DNA of 27,081 nt from an uncultured Oxalobacteraceae bacterium (GTDB lineage: Bacteria > Pseudomonadota > Gammaproteobacteria > Burkholderiales > Burkholderiaceae), in assembly GCA_946480015.1 (NCBI GenBank), contig CAMLIL010000081.1:1-27081 (forward strand). Reading direction: 5' to 3'. A model generated the notes under the pieces. That model was not told where the DNA came from, did not search any database, and was given only the letters and a program-made list of their open reading frames with translations. The number at the start of each line of letters is the position of its first letter. The stretch's first letter is position 1. The position numbers and the translations under genes are program-made. Shown here in pieces: positions 1 to 8,269 of the stretch.

Positions 1-2
1 TC

Positions 3-974
3 GCCGCGCTCGGCTGGCACTGGAAACCGGTGCGCTGGCTGATGCCGCTGGTGGCGCTGCTGGCGCTGTGGGCCGTCAAGCTGTATGCCGGCGACCTCGG
101 CATGGCCAACCAGAAATTCTTCCTCAAATACATGCTGTCGAGCCAGTCGGCGATTCTGTGGATGAGCACCATGTTCGTGTTCTCCACCGTGTTCTACTGG
201 ATCGGCCTGGCCGGCCGCTCCAACTTCGGCGGCGCGGTCGGCTCGCGCCTGTGCTGGGCGGCGGTGGTGCTCGGCTTCACCGGCATGATGGTGCGCTGGT
301 ACGAGTCTTACCTGATCGGCAGCGACGTCGGCCACATTCCCGTGTCCAACCTGTACGAAGTGTTCATCCTGTTCTCGATGATCACGGCCCTGTTCTACCT
401 GTACTACGAACAGCACTACGCCACGCGCCAGCTGGGCGCCTTCGTGCTGCCGGTGATTGCCGCCGCGGTGGGGTTCCTGCTGTGGTACACCGTTTCGCGC
501 GATGCCGCCGACATCCAGCCGCTGGTGCCGGCCCTGCAAAGCTGGTGGATGAAAATCCACGTCCCGGCCAACTTCATCGGCTACGGCACCTTTGCCCTCG
601 CGGCCATGGTCGGTTCGGCCTACCTGCTCAAGTCGCACGGCATTCTGGCCGACCGCCTGCCCTCGCTGGACGTGCTCGACGACGTCATGTACAAGGCCAT
701 CTCGGTCGGCTTCGCCTTTTTCACCGTGGCCACCATCCTCGGCGCGCTGTGGGCGGCCGAAGCCTGGGGCGGCTACTGGTCCTGGGACCCGAAGGAGACC
801 TGGGCCCTGATCGTCTGGCTGAACTATGCCGCGTGGCTGCACATGCGCCTGATGTCCGGCCTGCGCGGGCGCATGGCGGCGTGGTGGGCGCTGGTGGGCC
901 TGCTGGTGACCACCTTCGCCTTTTTGGGCGTAAACATGTTCCTCTCCGGCCTGCATTCTTACGGCAAGCTTTAA
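3..974 (+). CDS. ccsB: Cytochrome c biogenesis protein CcsB/ResC type (5' partial)
   Basis: Multi-pass inner-membrane protein of the system II cytochrome c maturation machinery. With ResB (expected just upstream, outside the window) it moves haem across the membrane and attaches it to apocytochrome c CxxCH motifs. The frame is open to the left edge of the window. A GTG at position 30 is only an internal codon, because in-frame coding sequence (A-L-G-W-H-W-K-P) continues upstream of it, so the N-terminus is missing. About 323 residues are visible, against roughly 380-400 expected. Several hydrophobic segments are present. The family signature, the tryptophan-rich haem-handling WWD motif, reads WGGYWSWDPKETWALI near the C-terminus. 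The stop is TAA at 972-974. The family call is confident. Naming varies between ccsA, ccsB and resC, so the symbol is less certain. Confidence 0.9.
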   Translation, partial: AALGWHWKPVRWLMPLVALLALWAVKLYAGDLGMANQKFFLKYMLSSQSAILWMSTMFVFSTVFYWIGLAGRSNFGGAVGSRLCWAAVVLGFTGMMVRWYESYLIGSDVGHIPVSNLYEVFILFSMITALFYLYYEQHYATRQLGAFVLPVIAAAVGFLLWYTVSRDAADIQPLVPALQSWWMKIHVPANFIGYGTFALAAMVGSAYLLKSHGILADRLPSLDVLDDVMYKAISVGFAFFTVATILGALWAAEAWGGYWSWDPKETWALIVWLNYAAWLHMRLMSGLRGRMAAWWALVGLLVTTFAFLGVNMFLSGLHSYGKL

Positions 975-1009
975 TCCCGAAACCGATGCGGATTTTCCTG
1001 CGTAGATGG

Positions 1010-1029
1010 TGTATGGTTTAAGTCATACA
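1010..1029. promoter_or_regulatory. Operator-like inverted repeat upstream of msrP
   Basis: TGTATG at 1010-1015 and CATACA at 1024-1029 form a perfect 6-bp inverted repeat with an 8-bp spacer. It lies 21 bp before the proposed msrP start and just ahead of the AGGAG ribosome binding site. The size and position suit a dimeric repressor or response-regulator site. In E. coli msrPQ is controlled by the HprSR (YedVW) two-component system. I do not recognise this sequence as its box, so the regulator is unknown. Confidence 0.4.
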
Positions 1030-1050
1030 ACACTTCTCGCAGGAGCCGCC

Positions 1051-2031
1051 ATGCTGATCAAACGTCGTCCAAACGGCATCGATATGCCGTTTCCCTCCGA
1101 GATTACGCCGCAACACGTGTACCAGGAGCGGCGCCGCTTCATTCAACGCATGGCGGCCGGCGCCGTGGCCGGCAGCGCGCTGTGGGAAATGGCCAACCGC
1201 GCAGCGTTCGCCCAGACCGCGCCGGCGCCAAAGCTGGCTGCCAGGCTCAATCCGGCCTATTCGGCGCTGGACAAGCAGACCGCCTTCAAGGACGCCACCA
1301 GCTACAACAACTTCTACGAGTTCGGCACCGACAAGTCCGAGCCCGCCGTCAACGCCCACACCTTGCAGACGCGCCCATGGACGGTGGCGATCGAAGGCGA
1401 GGTCAAAAAGCCCATGACGCTCGACATCGACAGCCTGCTCAAGCTGGCGCCGCTGGAAGAGCGCGTGTACCGGCTGCGCTGCGTGGAAGGCTGGTCGATG
1501 GTGATTCCGTGGGTCGGCTATTCCTTTTCCGAGATCATCAAGAAGGTCGAGCCGACCGGCAACGCCAAGTATGTCGAATTCGTCACCCTGGCCGACCGCA
1601 AGCAAATGCCGGGCGTGGCCAGCCGGGTGCTCAACTGGCCGTATGTGGAAGGCTTGCGCATCGACGAAGCCAATCACCCGCTGACCCTGCTCACCCTGGG
1701 CATGTACGGGCAGGCGCTGCCCAATCAGAACGGGGCACCGGTGCGCATCGTGGTGCCGTGGAAGTATGGCTTCAAGTCGGCCAAGTCGATCGTCAAGATC
1801 CGCTTCGTGAAGGATCAGCCGCGCACGGCGTGGAATGTCTCGGCGCCGTCCGAGTACGGCTTTTATTCGAACGTCAATCCGGACGTCGACCACCCGCGCT
1901 GGTCGCAGGCGAGCGAGCGCCGCATCGGCGAAGACGGCTTTTTCCAGAAAAAACGCAAGACGCTGATGTTCAACGGCTATGCCGACGTGGCGCCGCTGTA
2001 CGCCGGCATGGACCTGAAGAAATACTACTGA
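1051..2031 (+). CDS. msrP: Protein-methionine-sulfoxide reductase catalytic subunit MsrP
   Basis: Periplasmic molybdopterin enzyme that reduces methionine sulfoxide in oxidised envelope proteins, taking electrons from quinones through MsrQ. The ATG at 1051 is chosen because AGGAG lies about 6 bases before it and because it gives the normal family N-terminus. The protein has 326 residues. A Tat signal is visible: [11 protein letters not shown] at about residues 27-37, then a hydrophobic stretch and a likely cleavage site near AFAQ-T. C144, in [10 protein letters not shown], is the conserved cysteine ligand of the molybdenum. The oxidoreductase molybdopterin-binding core follows (for example [14 protein letters not shown] segments and the DHPRWSQA motif). 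The gene overlaps msrQ by one base (TGATG), so the two are translationally coupled. Confidence 0.95.
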   Translation: MLIKRRPNGIDMPFPSEITPQHVYQERRRFIQRMAAGAVAGSALWEMANRAAFAQTAPAPKLAARLNPAYSALDKQTAFKDATSYNNFYEFGTDKSEPAVNAHTLQTRPWTVAIEGEVKKPMTLDIDSLLKLAPLEERVYRLRCVEGWSMVIPWVGYSFSEIIKKVEPTGNAKYVEFVTLADRKQMPGVASRVLNWPYVEGLRIDEANHPLTLLTLGMYGQALPNQNGAPVRIVVPWKYGFKSAKSIVKIRFVKDQPRTAWNVSAPSEYGFYSNVNPDVDHPRWSQASERRIGEDGFFQKKRKTLMFNGYADVAPLYAGMDLKKYY

Positions 2032-2615
2032 TGGTAGGCGCCATCAAGGCCGCGCTGTTCGTGCTGGGGCTGGTGCCCTTTGGCAGGATGGTGTATCTGA
2101 CCGTGACCGGGCAGCTGGTCGAGCCGCTCGAATTCATCACGCGCGGCACCGGCGACTGGGTGCTGTACTTCCTGTGCCTCACGCTGGCGGTGACGCCGCT
2201 GCGCAGGCTCTCCGGCTGGAACTGGCTGATCAGGCTGCGCCGGATGCTGGGGCTGTTTGCGTTCTTTTACGCCTGCCTGCATTTCCTCACCTTCCTGTGG
2301 TTCGATCACTTTTTCGATGTCGAAGCCATGCTCAAGGACGTGCTCAAGCGGCCGTTCATTACGGTGGGGTTTATCGCCTTCCTGCTGCTGATTCCGCTGG
2401 CCGTCACCAGCACCAATGCCATGATCAGGCGGCTGGGCGGCAAGCGCTGGCAGTGGCTGCACCGGCTGATCTACCTGATCGCGCCACTGGGCATTCTGCA
2501 CTTCTGGTGGATGAAGGCTGGCAAACATGACTTCGCCCAGCCTATCCTGTTCGGGATGATCGTCGCGGCACTGCTCGGTTCGCGACTGTTGCGCCGTTCC
2601 CGCGCGGCGGCTTAG
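2031..2615 (+). CDS. msrQ: MsrQ, haem-binding membrane subunit of the MsrPQ system
   Basis: Inner-membrane b-type haem protein that passes electrons from the quinone pool (or flavin reductase) to MsrP. It has 194 residues with about six hydrophobic segments, typical of the YedZ/ferric-reductase-like family. Likely haem-ligand histidines lie in YACLHFLTF and in the WLHRLIYLIAPLGILHFWW region. The start is the ATG at 2031, whose A is also the last base of the msrP stop. An upstream extension of the frame runs inside msrP and is not real. The stop TAG (2613-2615) overlaps the stop of lysA on the other strand, so the two operons converge with no spacer and no visible terminator hairpin. Confidence 0.93.
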   Translation: MVGAIKAALFVLGLVPFGRMVYLTVTGQLVEPLEFITRGTGDWVLYFLCLTLAVTPLRRLSGWNWLIRLRRMLGLFAFFYACLHFLTFLWFDHFFDVEAMLKDVLKRPFITVGFIAFLLLIPLAVTSTNAMIRRLGGKRWQWLHRLIYLIAPLGILHFWWMKAGKHDFAQPILFGMIVAALLGSRLLRRSRAAA

Positions 2616-3880
2616 CCCAGGCGCGTTTCCAGCGCAAACAGATCGGCCGGATTTTCGCGCTGGCGCACCAGCTGCGCCTTGCCGCCATCGACCATCACCT
2701 CGGCCGCGCGGCCGCGCGTGTTGTAGTTCGACGCCATCGCGAAACCATACGCGCCGGCCTGCATGATGGCCACCACATCGCCCGGCTGCACGGCTAGCTT
2801 GCGGTCGCGCGCCAGCCAGTCGCCCGATTCGCACACCGGGCCGACCACGTCGTAGACCGGCGCGGCGGCGCCCGACTGGCGCAGCGGCTGCACGTCCATC
2901 CAGGCCTGGTACAGGGTAGGGCGCATCAGGTCGTTCATGGCCGCGTCGACGATGCAAAAGTTCTTTTCCGCGCCCGGCTTGAGGTATTCCACGCGGGTGA
3001 GCAGCACGCCGGTGTCGCCGACGATCGAGCGGCCCGGTTCGAAAATCACCTTGATCGGCTGGCCGCCATGTTGCTCGGCGCGCCAGGCATCGATGCGCGC
3101 GAACACCCGCGCCAGGTAGTCGCCGGCCGCTACCGGCTCGCCTTCGCCGTAATTGATGCCGATGCCGCCGCCCATGTCGAGGTGATGCAGGATGATGTTT
3201 TCGCCCGCCAGCGTGTCGATCAGCACGATCAGCTTGTCCAGCGCTTCCAGCAGCGGCGCGTCGTCCAGCAGCTGCGAGCCGATATGGCAATCGATGCCGA
3301 CCACGTCCAGATGCGGCAGCGCGGCGGCGGCGCGGTAGGTGTCGAGCGCGTCGTCGTAGGCCACGCCGAACTTGTTGGCCTTCAGGCCGGTGGCGATGTA
3401 GGGATGGGTCTTGGCGTCCACGTTGGGGTTCACGCGCAGCGACACGCGCGCGCGCTTGCCCACGTCGCCGGCCACCGCGTTCAGGCGGTGCAGCTCGGGA
3501 ATCGATTCGACGTTAAAGCACAGGATGTCATGCTGCAGCGCCAGGCGCATTTCGTCGGCACTCTTGCCCACGCCCGAGAAAATCACCTTGGCCGGGTCGC
3601 CGCCGGCGGCGATCACGCGCAGCAGTTCGCCGCCCGAGACGATGTCGAAGCCCGCGCCTTCGCGCGCCAGCAGATCGAGAATGGCCAGGTTGGAGTTGGC
3701 CTTCATGGCGTAGCACACCAGCGCATCGCGGCCCTTGCAGGCGTCGGCGTAGGCGTGGAAGTTGTTCAGCAGGCCGGCCTTGGAATACACATAGGTCGGG
3801 GTGCCGAACTGCTCGGCGATCTGGGACAAGGAGGTGGCTTCAGCGTGCAGGACGCCGTCGTGGAACGAGAATTGCGACAT
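2612..3880 (-). CDS. lysA: Diaminopimelate decarboxylase
   Basis: PLP-dependent, cytosolic last step of lysine biosynthesis: meso-diaminopimelate to L-lysine plus CO2. It has 422 residues, the normal length. The alanine-racemase-like TIM barrel comes first, with the PLP lysine K60 in VCYAMKANSN and the substrate/PLP segment HIGSQ, followed by GGGIGI. The C-terminal beta domain carries the GPVCESGD motif, whose cysteine completes the partner subunit's active site, and GAYGFAMASNYN. The ATG at 3878-3880 has no strong Shine-Dalgarno. It lies 16 bp after the stop of lptM and is probably co-transcribed with it. No dapF follows, because the gene runs tail-to-tail into msrQ. Confidence 0.97.
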   Translation of the reverse strand: MSQFSFHDGVLHAEATSLSQIAEQFGTPTYVYSKAGLLNNFHAYADACKGRDALVCYAMKANSNLAILDLLAREGAGFDIVSGGELLRVIAAGGDPAKVIFSGVGKSADEMRLALQHDILCFNVESIPELHRLNAVAGDVGKRARVSLRVNPNVDAKTHPYIATGLKANKFGVAYDDALDTYRAAAALPHLDVVGIDCHIGSQLLDDAPLLEALDKLIVLIDTLAGENIILHHLDMGGGIGINYGEGEPVAAGDYLARVFARIDAWRAEQHGGQPIKVIFEPGRSIVGDTGVLLTRVEYLKPGAEKNFCIVDAAMNDLMRPTLYQAWMDVQPLRQSGAAAPVYDVVGPVCESGDWLARDRKLAVQPGDVVAIMQAGAYGFAMASNYNTRGRAAEVMVDGGKAQLVRQRENPADLFALETRLG

Positions 3881-3896
3881 GGTGAGCTTAAAAATC

Positions 3897-4076
3897 TTAT
3901 TGATTGGTTGACTGGGCGGCGGGGGTGCTCGGGGACGGCGTGTGCGGCGGCGCCGGCGGTATGCTGACCTTGGCCGGTGGCTTGGGCAGGTACAGCGCGC
4001 CGGTCTGGCCGCAGCCGGCCAGCAGGGCCAGGGTCAGGGCGGCGATGCCGGTTTTGAACGCAAGAGGTGACTTCAC
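3897..4076 (-). CDS. lptM: LPS translocon maturation chaperone LptM (YifL-type small lipoprotein)
   Basis: A 59-residue lipoprotein starting at GTG (4076-4074) and ending at TAA (3899-3897). It begins V/M-K-S-P-L-A-F-K with a hydrophobic stretch and the lipobox LLAGC (lipidated Cys22). Immediately after come GQTGALYLP, the family hallmark, and a proline/serine-rich tail. LptM assists oxidative maturation of the LptD-LptE LPS translocon at the outer membrane. In E. coli it (yifL) also lies divergent from cyaY and ahead of a lysine/DAP gene, as here. The gene is easily missed because it is short and lacks ATG. The 45 bp between it and cyaY must hold both promoters. On this strand TTGACT is visible upstream but at poor spacing from a -10. 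Confidence 0.88.
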   Translation of the reverse strand: MKSPLAFKTGIAALTLALLAGCGQTGALYLPKPPAKVSIPPAPPHTPSPSTPAAQSTNQ

Positions 4077-4121
4077 GATTAAAATCAGGGTTTATTTAGT
4101 CAAGAGACCTTGGAGTGTAGC

Positions 4122-4454
4122 ATGATGAGTGAAACCGAATTTTTGGACCTGGCCGAAAGCACCCTCGATCGGATCGAAGAAGCCTTCGACCGCCTCAACG
4201 ACGAGGACGTGATCGACGTCGAGTGCAAGCGCAGCGGCAATGTGCTGGAAGTCGAGTTCATCGACAACGGCTCCAAGCTGATCATCAACAGCCAGGCGCC
4301 GATGCAGGAGCTGTGGGTGGCCGCCAAGGCCGGCGGCTATCACTACAAGCGCATCGGCGGGCAGTGGATCAATACCCGCGACGGCTCGGAAATGTTCGCT
4401 GCCGTGTCGGCCCTGGCCAGCGCGCAGGGCGGCGCCACGGTCAGCCTGCGTTAA
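4122..4454 (+). CDS. cyaY: CyaY, bacterial frataxin
   Basis: Small iron-binding protein that interacts with the IscS/IscU machinery and modulates iron-sulfur cluster assembly in the cytosol. It has 110 residues from the ATG at 4122; the adjacent ATG at 4125 would give MSETEF, and GGAG at 4112-4115 could serve either. The N-terminal helix is acidic (SETEFLDLAESTLDRIEEAF) and carries the carboxylates that bind iron. The frataxin beta sheet follows with NGSKLIIN, then MQELWVAAKAGGYHYK and WINTRDGSE, all conserved in the family. The gene converges on mrcA with 30 bp between the stops. Confidence 0.96.
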   Translation: MMSETEFLDLAESTLDRIEEAFDRLNDEDVIDVECKRSGNVLEVEFIDNGSKLIINSQAPMQELWVAAKAGGYHYKRIGGQWINTRDGSEMFAAVSALASAQGGATVSLR

Positions 4455-4484
4455 AAGCTTGGAACAGGCGCTGGGAACAGGCCC

Positions 4485-6824
4485 TCAGAACAGCTCGTTC
4501 TTCACCGCTTCCTTCATCCTTTCCTCCACCGGCGGCGGGTGCGCTCCCACATCCAGGCTCTGCACCCCGGTCCCCGGCGGGTTTTCGGCGTAGTAATACT
4601 CGTCGCCGACGTGGATCAGCCCCTCGGGCACGGCCCTTTCCTCGACCGGTACGTTCTTCAGCGCTTTCTGCATATAGCCGATCCAGATCGGCAGGGCCAG
4701 GCCGCCGCCGGTTTCCTTGTTGCCCAGGTTCTTGGGCTGGTCGTAGCCGATCCAGGCCACGCCGACCAGCTTGGGCTGGTAGCCGGCGAACCAGGCGTCG
4801 ATCGAATCGTTGGTGGTGCCGGTCTTGCCCGAGATATCGGTGCGCTTGAGCGCCAGCGCCTTGGTGGCCGTGCCGAAGCGCACCACGTCCTTGAGCATGC
4901 TGTCGACCAGGAAGGCGTTGCGCGCGTCGATCACCCGGTTTTCTTCCACCCCGGCGCGGTCCGGCATGGCTTGCGACAGCACCTTGCCGTTGGCATCGGT
5001 CACCTTGGAAATCAGGTAAGGGCTGACCCGGTAGCCGCCGTTGGCGAACACCGCGTAGGCGCCGGCCAGCTGCAGCGGCGTGGTCGCGCCCGCGCCCAGC
5101 GCCAGGGTCAGGTAGGGCGGGTTCTTTTCCGGCTCGAAGCCGAAGCGGGTGGTGTATTCCTGTCCATATTTGGCGCCGATCTTGTTCAGGATGCGGATCG
5201 AGATCATGTTTTTCGACTTGGTCAGGCCGCGCCGCATCGTCATCGGCCCTTCATACTTGCCGTCGTAGTTCTTCGGCTCCCAGGCCTGGCCGCCGGTCTG
5301 CCCGGCATCGAAGGAAATCGGCGCGTCGTTGATGATCGTGGCGGGCGACAGGCCGCGCTCGAGCGATGCCGAGTAAATGAACGGCTTGAACGAGGAACCG
5401 GGCTGGCGCCAGGCCTGGGTCACGTGGTTGAACTTGTTGCGGTTGTAATCGAAGCCGCCCACCAGCGCGCGGATCGCGCCGTCCTCGGTATTGGCCGCCA
5501 CGAAGGCCGATTCGACTTCCGGCATCTGGGTGATGTTCCATTCGGTGCCGCCATTCTGGGTCACGCGGATGACCGCGCCGCGCTTGACGCGCCGGTTCGG
5601 CGCCGCCTTCTCGGACAGCCAGGCCGAGGCGAACGACAGGCCGGTGCCGCTGATCTTGATCTCTTCGCCGGACGCGGTCACGGCCGTCACCGCGCTCGGC
5701 GAGGCCGACAACACCATCGCGGCGACGATGTCGTCGCTGTCGGGATGCTCGGCCAGCTCGGCCTCGATGGCTTCGTCGGCTTCTTCCTTGGTCTTGGGAA
5801 TGTCGATATACGCTTCCGGCCCGCGGTAGGGGTGGCGCCGTTCATATTCCATCACCCCGCGGCGCAGCGCCAGGTAGGCGGCGTCCTGGTCTTCCTTGGT
5901 GATGGTGGTGAAGACATTCAGGCCGCGGGTGTAGGTTTCTTCCTTGAATTGCTCGTACACCAGCTGGCGCGCCATTTCGGCCACGTATTCGGCATGCACG
6001 CCGAAGTCGGCGCTGTCGGTCTTGACGTGCAGGCGTTCGTCGCGCGCTTCCTCGAACTGGGCGTCGGTGATATAGCCGAGCTGGTGCATGCGCAGCAGGA
6101 TATATTGCTGGCGCGTGCGCGCGCGCTTGGGATTGACCACCGGATTGTAGGCCGACGGCGCTTTCGGCAAGCCGGCCAGCATGGCCGCTTCGGCCACGCT
6201 GATGTCCTTGAGATGTTTGCCGAAATAGATCTGGGCCGCCGACGAAAAACCGAAAGCGCGCTGGCCCAGATAGATCTGGTTCATATACACCTCCAGAATC
6301 TGGTCCTTGCTCAGATTCTTTTCGATTTTCCAGGCCAGCAACATTTCATAGGCCTTGCGCTTGAAGGTCTGTTCGCTCGACAGGAAGAAGTTGCGCGCCA
6401 CCTGCTGGGTGATGGTGGAGGCGCCCTGCTTGGCGCCGCCCGTCACATTGTGCAGTGCGGCGCGCAGGATGCCGGTGTAGTCGACCCCGTGGTGCTGATA
6501 AAAGCCGGCATCCTCGATCGCCAGCACGGCGTTTTTCATCACGTCCGGAATGTCCTTGATGCGCACCAGATTGCGGCGTTCCTCGCCGAATTCGCCGATC
6601 AGCACATTGTCGGCCGAAAAAATGCGCAGCGGCATCTTGGGACGGTAGTCGGTGAGCGTGTCGAGCGCCGGCAGGTTGGGGTAGGCCATCGCCAGGGCAA
6701 ACACCACGATCAGCACGCCGGCCAGCGCGGTGCCCAGGGCTGAACCGAGCATTAACAGGAGGATGCGCCGGGCCGAGCGCGGGCGCGCCCGGCTGGCCTT
6801 GGCGTCCGGTGTAGTCGATGTCAT
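4485..6824 (-). CDS. mrcA: Penicillin-binding protein 1A (bifunctional transglycosylase/transpeptidase)
   Basis: Class A PBP that polymerises lipid II into glycan strands and cross-links them in the periplasm. I place the start at the ATG 6824-6822 (MTSTTPDAK, 779 residues) because a TATAAT box lies just upstream and the longer frame would begin at or before the promoter. Visible parts: a cytoplasmic basic tail; one membrane anchor at about residues 20-46; the GT51 domain with E104 in AIEDAGFYQHHG, then KQGASTITQQVARNFFL and LEVYMNQIYLG; an inserted OB-like domain; and the transpeptidase with the nucleophile S477 in GSSFKP, the SKN triad element, and K667 in SGKTGTT. A C-terminal tail of about 60 residues is rich in E and P. 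Divergence from pilMNOPQ is a common proteobacterial arrangement. Confidence 0.96.
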   Translation of the reverse strand: MTSTTPDAKASRARPRSARRILLLMLGSALGTALAGVLIVVFALAMAYPNLPALDTLTDYRPKMPLRIFSADNVLIGEFGEERRNLVRIKDIPDVMKNAVLAIEDAGFYQHHGVDYTGILRAALHNVTGGAKQGASTITQQVARNFFLSSEQTFKRKAYEMLLAWKIEKNLSKDQILEVYMNQIYLGQRAFGFSSAAQIYFGKHLKDISVAEAAMLAGLPKAPSAYNPVVNPKRARTRQQYILLRMHQLGYITDAQFEEARDERLHVKTDSADFGVHAEYVAEMARQLVYEQFKEETYTRGLNVFTTITKEDQDAAYLALRRGVMEYERRHPYRGPEAYIDIPKTKEEADEAIEAELAEHPDSDDIVAAMVLSASPSAVTAVTASGEEIKISGTGLSFASAWLSEKAAPNRRVKRGAVIRVTQNGGTEWNITQMPEVESAFVAANTEDGAIRALVGGFDYNRNKFNHVTQAWRQPGSSFKPFIYSASLERGLSPATIINDAPISFDAGQTGGQAWEPKNYDGKYEGPMTMRRGLTKSKNMISIRILNKIGAKYGQEYTTRFGFEPEKNPPYLTLALGAGATTPLQLAGAYAVFANGGYRVSPYLISKVTDANGKVLSQAMPDRAGVEENRVIDARNAFLVDSMLKDVVRFGTATKALALKRTDISGKTGTTNDSIDAWFAGYQPKLVGVAWIGYDQPKNLGNKETGGGLALPIWIGYMQKALKNVPVEERAVPEGLIHVGDEYYYAENPPGTGVQSLDVGAHPPPVEERMKEAVKNELF

Positions 6825-6855
6825 TGCGAACCATTTGAGTTTATTAACGACAATC

Positions 6856-6861
6856 ATTATA
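6856..6861 (-). promoter_or_regulatory. -10 box of the mrcA promoter
   Basis: Read on the minus strand this is a perfect TATAAT. It would start transcription about 25 bases before the chosen mrcA ATG (6824). No good -35 hexamer stands 16-18 bases upstream (GCGCCA), so the promoter is either weak or activator-dependent. Its position is the main reason for rejecting the longer mrcA start. Confidence 0.5.
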
Positions 6862-7085
6862 AGGCAGGGTGTTTGGGGGTGGCGCACCCACGCCGTGGCC
6901 CCGGTGACAAGCAAGGTGGCCAGAGCATCAAGGGTTCCGTGATCCTGCCGACAACTGTGATGGCACCCGGTTCACATAGTGTGGCGTCCGCGCCTAATGG
7001 CCAAATATTACAATGCAGAAATACCTTTACACCCCGTCGCGCTTGTTGCTACGATTTAATGTATTGCCTCATGTATGGAGGCTAA

Positions 7086-7160
7086 ATGGCGGTTTTATAT
7101 CAAATTCCCGGCGTCGGGCCAGCATTTTCATTAGTCGATCTGCAATCAAGTTTGCAGTGA
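7086..7160 (+). CDS. Possible leader peptide upstream of pilM
   Basis: Twenty-four codons, from ATG (7086-7088) to TGA (7158-7160), with GGAGG at 7077-7081 four bases before the start. The product would begin MAVLYQIPGVGPAF. It ends 26 bp before the pilM GTG. An even shorter frame (ATG 7059 to TAA 7085) abuts it. The last codons lie inside an inverted repeat (7140-7157), so translation could change the folding of the pilM leader. There is no family support, and it could be chance. Confidence 0.25.
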   Translation: MAVLYQIPGVGPAFSLVDLQSSLQ

Positions 7161-7186
7161 TGTAACGGTAGGCAAGGAGGTCGCTC

Positions 7187-8269
7187 GTGATCAATCTCGG
7201 TACGCTGTTCGGGCAAGCCAACCCTCCGTTGGTGGGAATCGATATCAGCACGTCCGGTGTGCGCCTGGTGGAACTGGCCGAAGTGGGCAAGAACGAATTG
7301 CGCCTGGAGCGCTACGCGGCCGAACCCTTGCCGCGCGGCGCTGTGACCGACGGCAACATCGACAATATGGACCAGGTCGCGGAAGCGGTGCGGCGGGTGT
7401 GGAAAAAAAGCGGCACCAAGGCCAAGCTGGTCGCGCTGGGCATGCCGCCGGCCTCGGTCATCACCAAGAAAATCATTTTGCCGGCGGGCCTGTCGGAAGA
7501 CCAGTTGGAAGTGCAGGTCGAATCCGAAGCCAGCCAGTACATCCCCTTCGCCCTCGATGAGGTCAGCCTGGACTTCGACGTGATCGGCCCGGCCGCCACC
7601 TCGCCCGAGGACATGGAAGTCATGCTGGCCGCCGCGCGCAAGGAAAAAGTCGAGGACCGCGTGGCCATTGCCGAAGCGGCGGGACTGACCGCCACCATCA
7701 TGGATATCGAATCGTATGCCGCCCGCGCCGCGCTCGACCGCGTGATCGTGCAGGCGGCCGGCAGCGCCCAGCCGGACGGCCAGATCGTCGCCCTGTTCCA
7801 GATCGGCGCCCAGGTGACCCATATTTCCGTCATGCTCGACGGCGAGAGCATTTACGAGCGCGAACAGCCCTTCGGCGGCAACCAGCTGACCCAGGACATC
7901 GTGCGCGCCTACGGCATGTCCTACGAGGAGGCCGACAACAAGAAGCGCTCGGGCGACCTGCCCGACAGCTATCGCGAGGAATTGCTGCTGCCGTTTCTCG
8001 AAAGCGCCGCGCTGGAAGTGACCCGCGCGATCCAGTTCTTTTACACCTCCACCCCTTACACCCGCATCGACCAGCTGTTTCTGGCCGGCGGCTGCGCGCT
8101 GGTTCCAGGCCTGCTCGACATTGTCGCCAGCCGTACCAAGATTTCCAGCGCCGTGGTCTCGCCGTTCAAGGGCATGTCGCTCGGACCGGCGGTGCGTGAA
8201 CAGCAGCTGCGCGCCGAGGCGCCGGCGTATCTGGTGGCCTGCGGGCTGGCCCTGCGGAGGTTTGGCTGA
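7187..8269 (+). CDS. pilM: Type IV pilus assembly ATPase PilM
   Basis: Cytoplasmic, actin-like (FtsA-fold) protein that forms the inner ring of the type IV pilus alignment complex by binding the N-terminal peptide of PilN. It has 360 residues. The start is GTG 7187, with a strong AAGGAGG six bases before it. Visible features are the N-terminal LVGIDISTSGVRLVEL phosphate-1 loop, the SQYIPFALDEVSLDF and VMLAAARKEKVEDR segments typical of PilM, and the C-terminal LFLAGGCALVPGL adenosine-binding loop. The stop TGA shares its A with the pilN ATG. It is the first gene of the pilMNOPQ operon. Confidence 0.96.
   Translation: MINLGTLFGQANPPLVGIDISTSGVRLVELAEVGKNELRLERYAAEPLPRGAVTDGNIDNMDQVAEAVRRVWKKSGTKAKLVALGMPPASVITKKIILPAGLSEDQLEVQVESEASQYIPFALDEVSLDFDVIGPAATSPEDMEVMLAAARKEKVEDRVAIAEAAGLTATIMDIESYAARAALDRVIVQAAGSAQPDGQIVALFQIGAQVTHISVMLDGESIYEREQPFGGNQLTQDIVRAYGMSYEEADNKKRSGDLPDSYREELLLPFLESAALEVTRAIQFFYTSTPYTRIDQLFLAGGCALVPGLLDIVASRTKISSAVVSPFKGMSLGPAVREQQLRAEAPAYLVACGLALRRFG

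Larger units (their letters stand above)
6825..7186. other. Divergent intergenic region mrcA/pilM
   Basis: A 362-bp region, more AT-rich than its surroundings. It holds the mrcA -10 box at the left end, a possible 24-codon leader frame (7086-7160), a small inverted repeat (7140-7157) and the pilM ribosome binding site (AAGGAGG at 7174-7180). For the rightward promoter I see only scattered matches: TACAAT at 7009-7014, TTTAAT at 7055-7060, and TTCACA at 6971-6976 sixteen bases before CCTAAT. None forms a convincing pair, so the pilM start site is unresolved. Confidence 0.6.

Noticed and set aside
6825..6914. Upstream extension of mrcA by 30 residues
   Set aside because: The added residues would be encoded in and before the TATAAT promoter box and precede the normal PBP1A N-terminus.
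6956..6976. TGTGA...TCACA resembling a CRP/Vfr site upstream of pilM
   Set aside because: The half-sites are 11 bases apart, whereas CRP-type sites need 6.
6961..6976. TGGCAC at 6961 as a sigma-54 -24 element
   Set aside because: The position 12 bases downstream reads AC where the essential GC of the -12 element should be.
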